In this document: piece by piece, positions 58,095-64,000 of the stretch
How the letters are laid out: each line of letters begins with the position of its first letter
How positions within the stretch are numbered: the stretch's first letter is position 1
DNA from: Photobacterium chitinilyticum
Lineage (GTDB): Bacteria; Pseudomonadota; Gammaproteobacteria; Enterobacterales; Vibrionaceae
DNA length: 64,000 nt
Direction of reading: 5' to 3'
NCBI RefSeq assembly: GCF_004104355.1
Contig: NZ_RJLM01000013.1
Coordinates: 390-64,389, forward strand
Notes under the pieces: model-generated
The model's input: the letters and a program-made list of their open reading frames with translations, nothing else
What the model was told of the DNA's origin: nothing
The model's database searches: none
Made by a program: the position numbers and the translations under genes

Positions 58095-59849
58095 ATGGAA
58101 CGGAACACGTCCCGTCTGGCTGTAGCACTGGTAGCCTGCCTGCTTGTCCCTACGGCACTGAGCAAGCAAACCGCCGATCAGATTGCCCCCGAGGCAGCAA
58201 CCGGGATCAGCCAGCAGCACCAGGTGATTGGCAACGAATGGATGATCGCCAGCGCCAACCCGTATGCCAGCGAGGCAGGGGCTACGATGCTCCGCCAGGG
58301 GGGCAATGCCATCGATGCGATGGTGGCGACGCAACTGGTACTCGGGCTCACCGAGCCACAGTCTTCCGGCATTGGCGGCGGGGCGTTTATGGTGTATTGG
58401 GATGCAGAAAAAGAAGCACTAACCACCTTCGATGGCCGAGAAACGGCCCCTTTTGCCGTCAACCCGCGTCTGTTTCAGGATCAAACCGGCAAGCCGCTGG
58501 CATTCTACGATGCCGTGGTCGGTGGTCGCTCCGTCGGGACACCCGGTACCGTCAAGCTGATGTGGTATACCCATCAACGGCACGGCAAGCTGCCTTGGCG
58601 TGATCTGTTTGCCCCCGCGATAAAACTGGCCACAGAAGGCTTCACCGTCAGCCCGCGACTGGCAACGCTTGTCGCCAGGGATCAGAAAAACCTCCAGCGC
58701 TGGCAGGACACCAAAGCCTATTTCTTCAATGACGACGGCAGTCCTATCAGAGCCGGACAGCGCCTTACCAACCCGGCCTATGCCGATACCCTCTCACAAA
58801 TTGCCGAGCGGGGAGCCAGCGCGTTCTACCACGGTGAAATTGCCAAGGATATTGTCAGTACCGTGCGCAACGCCGAAGGGAATCCCGGCGTGCTCAGCGT
58901 GATGGATCTGGCCACTTACCAGGTCAAGGAGCGGAAGCCTGTCTGCGCACCGTATCGCCAGTTTGAGATCTGCGGCATGGGGCCGCCCAGCTCCGGCGCC
59001 CTGACCCTCGGCCAGATCATGGGCATGCTTAGCCACTACCCCATCGACAAAATGGGCCAAAATGACGTCAACAGCTGGCGTCTATTGGGAGATGCGTCTC
59101 GCCTAGCCTTTGCCGACCGCGGCCGCTACATGGCAGACAGTGACTATGTGCCGATGCCTACCGATGGCCTGGTCGATCCCGGCTATCTTAAGCAGCGTGC
59201 CGAGCTACTAAAAGGCGACAAGGCCCTTGCAACGGCCGAACCAGGCCTGCCGGTTTGGTCCCACGCCATGCGCTACGCGAAGGATGAATCACTGGAGCTG
59301 CCCTCCACCAGCCATTTTTCCATTGTCGACAGCGATCGTAATGTTATTTCAATCACCACCACCATCGAGAACGGCTTCGGCTCGCGATTAATGGTACGCG
59401 GCTTCCTGCTCAACAACGAGCTGACTGACTTCTCGTTCCGCAGTCATGTCGGCGGCAATCCGATTGCCAACCGAATAGAGCCCGGCAAGCGTCCGCGTTC
59501 GTCAATGGCACCCACCATCGTTATGAAAGACGGAGAACCGTATCTGGCGGTTGGCTCGCCGGGCGGCAGCCAGATCATCGGCTATGTCGCCAAAACCCTT
59601 GTTGGCCATCTTGACTGGGGACTGGATCTACAGCAGGCCATCAACCTACCCAATATGAACAATCGTTTCGGGGCCTTCGAGCTAGAAAAAGACACGGCAG
59701 CCGAGCAGTGGGCTCCGAAACTGAAACAGCTTGGTTTCGAGGTCAAAATCAAAGATCTCAACTCAGGTGTTCAGGCTATCCGGATTGACGGCAAACAACT
59801 TTCCGGTGCCGCCGATCCACGCCGGGAAGGCAAGGTCATCGCCCAGTAA
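58095..59849 (+). CDS. ggt: gamma-glutamyltranspeptidase
   Basis: Periplasmic N-terminal nucleophile hydrolase that cleaves and transfers the glutamyl group of glutathione. The 584-residue precursor has a signal peptide (about 1-23), the large-subunit motifs GGNAIDAMVA and GIGGGAFM, and the autocleavage site before the threonine of STSHFS (near residue 410), giving a small subunit that ends with the GSPGGSQII oxyanion loop. The Thr-Ser-His-Phe-Ser variant replaces the E. coli TTHYS, with the nucleophile conserved. Confidence 0.95.
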   Translation: MERNTSRLAVALVACLLVPTALSKQTADQIAPEAATGISQQHQVIGNEWMIASANPYASEAGATMLRQGGNAIDAMVATQLVLGLTEPQSSGIGGGAFMVYWDAEKEALTTFDGRETAPFAVNPRLFQDQTGKPLAFYDAVVGGRSVGTPGTVKLMWYTHQRHGKLPWRDLFAPAIKLATEGFTVSPRLATLVARDQKNLQRWQDTKAYFFNDDGSPIRAGQRLTNPAYADTLSQIAERGASAFYHGEIAKDIVSTVRNAEGNPGVLSVMDLATYQVKERKPVCAPYRQFEICGMGPPSSGALTLGQIMGMLSHYPIDKMGQNDVNSWRLLGDASRLAFADRGRYMADSDYVPMPTDGLVDPGYLKQRAELLKGDKALATAEPGLPVWSHAMRYAKDESLELPSTSHFSIVDSDRNVISITTTIENGFGSRLMVRGFLLNNELTDFSFRSHVGGNPIANRIEPGKRPRSSMAPTIVMKDGEPYLAVGSPGGSQIIGYVAKTLVGHLDWGLDLQQAINLPNMNNRFGAFELEKDTAAEQWAPKLKQLGFEVKIKDLNSGVQAIRIDGKQLSGAADPRREGKVIAQ

Positions 59850-59891
59850 TAACCAGTAATAAAGAGCCCAATAGGAAATAACCCGATAGAC

Positions 59892-59930
59892 AAAAAAGCC
59901 CGCCAATGCATCAGCATGACGGGCTTTCTT
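59892..59930. terminator. bidirectional terminator between ggt and uvrD
   Basis: AAAGCCCG/CGGGCTTT stem (59895-59902 with 59920-59927) with A-run before and CTTTCT after; ggt and uvrD converge on it. Confidence 0.85.
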
Positions 59931-59957
59931 TCTGACTACATTACGGCAATCAGTAAA

Positions 59958-62129
59958 TTACATCGGATCCAGCTTGGCGTACTGCGTCACCAGCCATTTG
60001 ATCCCTTCACCGTTGAACGCAACCTGGACGCGGCTCTGGGCGCCGCTGCCTTCAAAATTGATGATAGTACCTTCACCGAACTTCGGATGCTGCACGCGCT
60101 GGCCAAGGCTAAAGCCCGTCTGGTTGAAGTTATCATTCACCTGGGTCTGGCTGAAACGTCCACTGCTCGCCGGACGCGATACCTGTGCCTTCATCCGTAC
60201 TTCTTCGACGAATTCGGTTGGGATCTCGCGAATAAAACGTGACGGTTTATGGAAGTTATCTTTGCCATACAGACGGCGCATTTCAGCATAGGTGATATAC
60301 AGCTTCTGCATCGCGCGGGTCATCCCCACATAACACAGGCGGCGTTCTTCCTCCAGGCGTCCCACTTCCTCGGTCGTCCGTGAGCTCGGGAACATTCCCT
60401 CTTCCACGCCGACCATAAACACAACTGGGAACTCCAGTCCCTTAGCGCTGTGCATCGTCATCAGCTGCACGGCATCCTCAAAGTCATCAGCCTGTCCTTC
60501 GCCAGCTTCCAGCGCCGCGTGAGACAGAAAGGCTGCTAGCGGGCTCATCTCTTCCGCTTCTTCCGGCACTTCAAACTGGCGGGTAGCAGTAACCAGCTCT
60601 TCCATATTTTCGATTCGAGCCTGGGCTTTCTCGCCTTTTTCCTGCTCGTACATCGCCCGCAAACCAGAATTACGGATCACCTCATCGGTTTGCTGGAACA
60701 ACGGCAAATCACGAGTGTCATCTTCAAGTGCATTAACCAGCTCAATAAAGCGGCGCAGCGAATTGGCTGCACGGCCGGCCAGTACCTGTTCTTCCAGCAA
60801 TGCGATACTAGCCTGCCACATGGTGGCACCACGATCCCGTGCCGCCAGGCGAATGGTTTCCAGAGTCCGGTCGCCAAGTCCTCGAGTCGGTGTATTCACC
60901 ACCCGTTCGAAGGAGGCATCATCGTTACGGTTCGACATCAGACGCAGGTAGGCCAGCGAGTCTTTGATTTCCTGACGCTCGAAGAAACGCATACCACCGT
61001 AGATACGGTATGGCAGCCCCGCCTGGATAAGCGCTTCTTCCAGTACCCGTGACTGGGCATTGCTGCGATAAAGGAATGCGGTCTCGTTCAGGGTGCCCCC
61101 CTGATCACGCCATTCCTTGATTTTGCCCACCGCAAAACGCGCCTCATCCAGCTCGTTAAAGGCCGAGTACAACGAAATCGGCTCACCCTCGGCACCGTCG
61201 GTCCACAGGTTTTTGCCCATTCGCTCGTTGTTGTTGGCAATCAGTTCATTGGCGGCATTAAGAATATTGCCCGTTGAACGATAGTTCTGCTCGAGAAAAA
61301 TTGATGACGCATTGGTGAAATCACGCAGGAAACGCTGAATGTTTTCGACCTGAGCACCACGCCAGCCGTATATCGACTGATCATCATCACCGACAATCAT
61401 CACGTTACAATCAGCACCTGCCATCAGGCGCAGCCAGGCAAACTGAATGTTGTTGGTATCCTGGAATTCGTCGACCAATATATGTTTGAAGCGCGCCTGA
61501 TAGTGCTCGCGAATGTGCTTGTTATCGCGGATCAGCTCAAAAGCCCGCAGCAACAGTTCGGCAAAATCCACCAGCCCGGCACGATCACAGGCTTCCTGAT
61601 AGGCGGTATACACACGCAGCCACGTTTGCTCGACAGGATCGTTGAAGCTATCGATATTGGCAGGTCGCAGCCCTTCGTCTTTCTTACCGTTGATATACCA
61701 GGCTGCCTGACGGGCCGGCCAATGTTTCTCATCCAGATTCTGCGCTTTGATCAGACGACGGAGCAGGCGCATTTGATCGTCCGAATCCAATATATTGAAG
61801 TCATCAGGCAGGCGCGCATCAAGATAATGGGCACGCAGCATGCGATGACACAGGCCATGGAAGGTACCGTTCCACATGCCAGCCGAGGAGCCCTGCATCA
61901 GCTCGTTGATCCGGCCGCGCATCTCGGCCGCCGCCTTGTTGGTAAACGTCACCGACATGATCGAATACGGCGAGGCCTGCTCAATCTGCATCAACCAGGC
62001 AATACGATGGACCAGTACGCGGGTCTTGCCGCTGCCCGCACCCGCCAGAACCAGGTGATTACCTAGCGGCGCAGCCACCGCTTCTCTTTGCTTGTCATTA
62101 AGGCCATCTAACAGGAGTGAAGCGTCCAT
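59958..62129 (-). CDS. uvrD: DNA helicase II UvrD
   Basis: 3'-5' SF1 helicase for nucleotide excision and mismatch repair. The 723-residue protein has motif I AGAGSGKTRVL, motif II VDEFQDTN, motif III GDDDQSIYGWRGA and motif VI VGMTRAMQKLYIT, plus the C-terminal Tudor-like domain that distinguishes UvrD (LGQRVQHPKFGEGTIINFEG) from Rep. A LexA box lies in its promoter. Confidence 0.97.
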   Translation of the reverse strand: MDASLLLDGLNDKQREAVAAPLGNHLVLAGAGSGKTRVLVHRIAWLMQIEQASPYSIMSVTFTNKAAAEMRGRINELMQGSSAGMWNGTFHGLCHRMLRAHYLDARLPDDFNILDSDDQMRLLRRLIKAQNLDEKHWPARQAAWYINGKKDEGLRPANIDSFNDPVEQTWLRVYTAYQEACDRAGLVDFAELLLRAFELIRDNKHIREHYQARFKHILVDEFQDTNNIQFAWLRLMAGADCNVMIVGDDDQSIYGWRGAQVENIQRFLRDFTNASSIFLEQNYRSTGNILNAANELIANNNERMGKNLWTDGAEGEPISLYSAFNELDEARFAVGKIKEWRDQGGTLNETAFLYRSNAQSRVLEEALIQAGLPYRIYGGMRFFERQEIKDSLAYLRLMSNRNDDASFERVVNTPTRGLGDRTLETIRLAARDRGATMWQASIALLEEQVLAGRAANSLRRFIELVNALEDDTRDLPLFQQTDEVIRNSGLRAMYEQEKGEKAQARIENMEELVTATRQFEVPEEAEEMSPLAAFLSHAALEAGEGQADDFEDAVQLMTMHSAKGLEFPVVFMVGVEEGMFPSSRTTEEVGRLEEERRLCYVGMTRAMQKLYITYAEMRRLYGKDNFHKPSRFIREIPTEFVEEVRMKAQVSRPASSGRFSQTQVNDNFNQTGFSLGQRVQHPKFGEGTIINFEGSGAQSRVQVAFNGEGIKWLVTQYAKLDPM

Positions 62130-62156
62130 CGTTACCTACTGGTTATTTATACAATG

Positions 62157-62172
62157 CTGGTGATTATACCAG
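62157..62172 (-). promoter_or_regulatory. LexA (SOS) box and promoter of uvrD
   Basis: CTG-N10-CAG (CTGGTGATTATACCAG) 28 bases upstream of the uvrD start, with flanking TG and CT as at the E. coli uvrD operator. On the minus strand it contains TATAAT (62163-62168), so LexA would block the -10 element. Confidence 0.8.
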
Positions 62173-62461
62173 CTCAAATCAAGAATGCTTCGAGAACTTC
62201 ACCCTCCCCAGAGATTCAGGCAATCCGGCCGCCAGTCGGCACAGCAGTTTGATAATTCACTAGTTTCAAACGCTTGCCTTTGCTTATTTGATCTATGCTT
62301 GGAAATGACAAAATGTTACATGCCAGCAAAAAAAGTTAAAAAAAGGTGAAATAAAAAGTCTGCTCGCCCTTTCTTATGTTCCGAGAGCGCAAAAAGCGCC
62401 AACGATAACAAAAAGAAACGTTGCTACAACGCAACAGTCAGCGAATCAAAGAGGAATGATT
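62173..62461 (+). promoter_or_regulatory. leader region of the buf operon
   Basis: 289 bases between the uvrD promoter and bufA. AT-rich with GGAAATGAC near 62300, a short GCGC/GCGC hairpin near 62388-62400 and a good GAGGA ribosome binding site at 62451-62455. I could not identify a confident promoter; known buf operons are often driven by ECF sigma factors or copper regulators, but no such site is clear to me. Confidence 0.4.
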
Positions 62462-62728
62462 ATGAAGAAGACAACCAACATTGCCCTAGCAACAGCCGTC
62501 ACTGGCCTTATTGCGCTAGCAGGTACCGCAATGACGACATCGACCGCCGTGGCAGCCGAAGCCAAAGAGAAATGCTATGGCGTTGCAAAAGCAGGGAAGA
62601 ACGACTGCGCCACCAAGAGCAGCTCGTGTGCAGGTACTGCCAAAACTGATGGCCAGAAAGATGCGTTCATTATGGTTCCCAAAGGCCTGTGTGACCGTTT
62701 ATCCGGCGGGTCAACATCATCGTCTTAA
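62462..62728 (+). CDS. bufA1: bufferin precursor peptide BufA1, first copy (DUF2282)
   Basis: An 88-residue secreted peptide: Sec signal (about 1-33, ending AVAA), then a mature part with four cysteines, in [22 protein letters not shown] and GLCDRL. This is the DUF2282/BufA1 pattern. In Caulobacter such peptides are modified by BufB-BufC on the central cysteines and bind copper in the periplasm. ATG 62462 is used because GAGGA lies six bases upstream; the ATG at 62456 overlaps that site. The tail GGSTSSS differs from the second copy. Confidence 0.9.
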   Translation: MKKTTNIALATAVTGLIALAGTAMTTSTAVAAEAKEKCYGVAKAGKNDCATKSSSCAGTAKTDGQKDAFIMVPKGLCDRLSGGSTSSS

Positions 62729-62772
62729 TGGCCACGACACACTGAATTGTTAGCTCAATCCAAGGAATGATT

Positions 62773-63036
62773 ATGAAAAAAACCAATATTGCCCTCGCCA
62801 CTGCCGTCACAGGCCTTATTGCTCTGGCCGGTACCGCAATGACTGCTTCGACCGCCGTTGCTGCCGAAGCCAAAGAAAAATGCTACGGCGTTGCCAAGGC
62901 GGGCAAGAACGACTGTGCCACCAAGACTAGCTCATGTGCTGGTACCGCAAAAACCGATGGCCAGAAAGATGCTTTTATTATGGTACCCAAAGGTCTGTGC
63001 GACCGCCTGGCCGGCAGCTCGCCAGAGGCAAAATAA
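62773..63036 (+). CDS. bufA1: bufferin precursor peptide BufA1, second copy (DUF2282)
   Basis: An 87-residue near-duplicate of the preceding gene, 44 bases downstream. From the signal cleavage region to LCDRL the two differ by a single Ser/Thr change, with all four cysteines kept; only the C-terminal tails differ (GSSPEAK here). Many third-codon positions differ, so the duplication is not recent. AAGGA at 62762-62766 serves ATG 62773. Its stop codon is directly followed by the GTG of bufB. Confidence 0.9.
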   Translation: MKKTNIALATAVTGLIALAGTAMTASTAVAAEAKEKCYGVAKAGKNDCATKTSSCAGTAKTDGQKDAFIMVPKGLCDRLAGSSPEAK

Positions 63037-63897
63037 GTGGGCGCCCTGACACAGCACCAAATGGTTGGGGTGGGGTTACGCTCCCCCCACATCGCTCAGG
63101 TTCTTGAGCAGAAGCCGGATATCGGCTGGCTGGAGGTCCACAGTGAGAACTACTTCATCACGACATCGACCGCCCGGCAGCAGCTACGGCAAATTGCCGA
63201 GCACTACCCGATTAGCTGCCACGGTATCGGCTTGTCCCTCGGCTCGGCTGATCCCCTGGATCGCCAGCATCTGAGCCAGCTCAAACAACTGGTCGATGAA
63301 ATCAATCCGATCGCGGTCTCGGATCACCTCAGCTGGAGCTCCGTCGACGGGCAGTTTTTCAATGACTTGCTACCTCTGCCCTATACCGAAGAGGCACTGA
63401 ACCATTTTTGCCGCAAAGTCGAACAGGTGCAGGAGTATCTCGGCTGCCAGATGCTGATCGAAAACCCGTCCAGCTATCTGAGCTTTGCAAATTCGGCCAT
63501 TCCGGAGTGGGAGTTCCTTCATCAGGTACAGCAACGAACGGGCTGCGGGCTGTTGCTCGACCTGAACAATATTTACGTCAGTGCCTTTAATCATGGCTTT
63601 GACTGTAACCAATACATTGCCGCGCTGGATGCCTCGGCAGTGAAAGAGATCCACCTTGCCGGCTTTACCGCCAAACAATTCGAGGACGGCGAGATCTGGA
63701 TTGATACCCATAGCAAGCCGGTCAGCGAACCGGTATGGCAACTCTATCGCAACTGGGTGCAACAGCATGGTCAAACCCCGACCCTGATTGAGTGGGATCT
63801 GGATATTCCGGAGCTCTCAGTCTTGCTCGAGGAGGCCGACAAGGCACGCAACATTATGATGCAGGAGGCGCAAGATGGGCAGCTCCTCACCCCCTGA
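63037..63897 (+). CDS. bufB: MNIO-family peptide-modifying enzyme BufB (DUF692)
   Basis: A 286-residue TIM-barrel multinuclear iron oxidase. Metal-ligand motifs of the family are present in order: HSENYF, SCHGIGLSLGS, VSDHLSW, IENPSSYL, LLDLNNIYVSAFNHG, EIHLAGF, DTHSKPV and LIEWD. It is expected to oxidise cysteines of BufA into heterocycles together with BufC. GTG 63037 abuts the bufA stop and has AGAGG eight bases upstream; ATG 63061 is an alternative. It overlaps bufC by 23 bases. Confidence 0.92.
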   Translation: MGALTQHQMVGVGLRSPHIAQVLEQKPDIGWLEVHSENYFITTSTARQQLRQIAEHYPISCHGIGLSLGSADPLDRQHLSQLKQLVDEINPIAVSDHLSWSSVDGQFFNDLLPLPYTEEALNHFCRKVEQVQEYLGCQMLIENPSSYLSFANSAIPEWEFLHQVQQRTGCGLLLDLNNIYVSAFNHGFDCNQYIAALDASAVKEIHLAGFTAKQFEDGEIWIDTHSKPVSEPVWQLYRNWVQQHGQTPTLIEWDLDIPELSVLLEEADKARNIMMQEAQDGQLLTP

Positions 63898-64000
63898 TTC
63901 TGATAACGCGCTACATCAACTGCAGCAAGACTTTGCCGCCGCCCTGCACTATCAGCCCAGTACAGTGACAGCAGAGATTGCTAACGGCCAGTTTCCGGCC
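63875..64000 (+). CDS. bufC: BufC, DUF2063 partner protein (partial)
   Basis: The first 42 codons of a gene cut by the window end. The product, with LQQDFAAALHYQP after a short start, looks like the N-terminus of DUF2063 (HvfC/BufC) proteins, which bind the precursor peptide and the MNIO enzyme. It starts inside bufB, preceded by GCAGGAGGCG, the usual coupled arrangement. Confidence 0.82.
   Translation, partial: MGSSSPPDSDNALHQLQQDFAAALHYQPSTVTAEIANGQFPA

Noticed and set aside
57998-58603. 201-codon plus-strand frame overlapping the start of ggt
   Set aside because: Out-of-frame shadow of ggt with arginine/glycine-rich composition typical of a wrong frame.

Overview
The window looks like a piece of the large chromosome of a Vibrionaceae bacterium (Photobacterium, Grimontia or Enterovibrio type rather than a well-known Vibrio; the exact genus cannot be read from the sequence). 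The grounds are gammaproteobacterial gene order (fabR-yijD/trmA, hslR-hslO-pckA, yiiD-dtd-yihY, typA/glnA-ntrBC, csrC between yihI and engB, spf between engB and polA), a gspC-N type II secretion operon beside nudE-cysQ, and Vibrio-type small families (DUF2959, DUF4124, DUF2489, DUF3630). Almost everything is core genome. I see no insertion sequence, prophage, CRISPR array or tRNA.

Layout. 1-300: leader and promoter of an rRNA operon running left out of the window. 473-6414: an RRM protein, murI, btuB under a cobalamin riboswitch, trmA, yijD, fabR. 6740-9600: sthA, cysQ, nudE. 9758-21015: twelve-gene gspC-N operon on the minus strand. 21291-30323: hslR, hslO, pckA, an AsmA-like protein, madA/yiiD, dtd, yihY, a DUF2959 protein and a P-loop NTPase. 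30416-37559: typA, then the nitrogen block glnA, DUF4124, ntrB, ntrC with NtrC operators and a sigma-54 promoter. 37742-44111: a dual GGDEF-EAL protein, a possible 42-residue protein, hemN, DUF2489, yihI, a methyltransferase. 44252-51240: an RNA-rich stretch with csrC, cytochrome c4, engB, two candidate sRNAs, spf (Spot 42), polA, elbB and ryhB. 51294-59849: GNAT, yhhQ, DUF3630, recQ, rarD, an AraC regulator, a LysE exporter, ggt. 59958-62129: uvrD under a LexA box. 62462-64000: a bufferin-type RiPP operon (two bufA copies, bufB, start of bufC) cut by the window end.

The least routine content is in two places. First, the spaces between protein genes hold at least three recognisable global-regulator sRNAs (CsrC, Spot 42, RyhB) and three further sRNA candidates; the csrC gene is easily mistaken for an N-terminal extension of the neighbouring methyltransferase because the frame is open through it. 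Second, the right edge carries a modified-peptide (MNIO/DUF692) operon with a tandem duplicated precursor gene whose mature cores are nearly identical while synonymous sites and C-terminal tails have diverged.

Start codons were moved from the longest open frame wherever a Shine-Dalgarno sequence or family length argued for it; each case is stated. Family calls rest on motifs and remembered family features, not on database searches.
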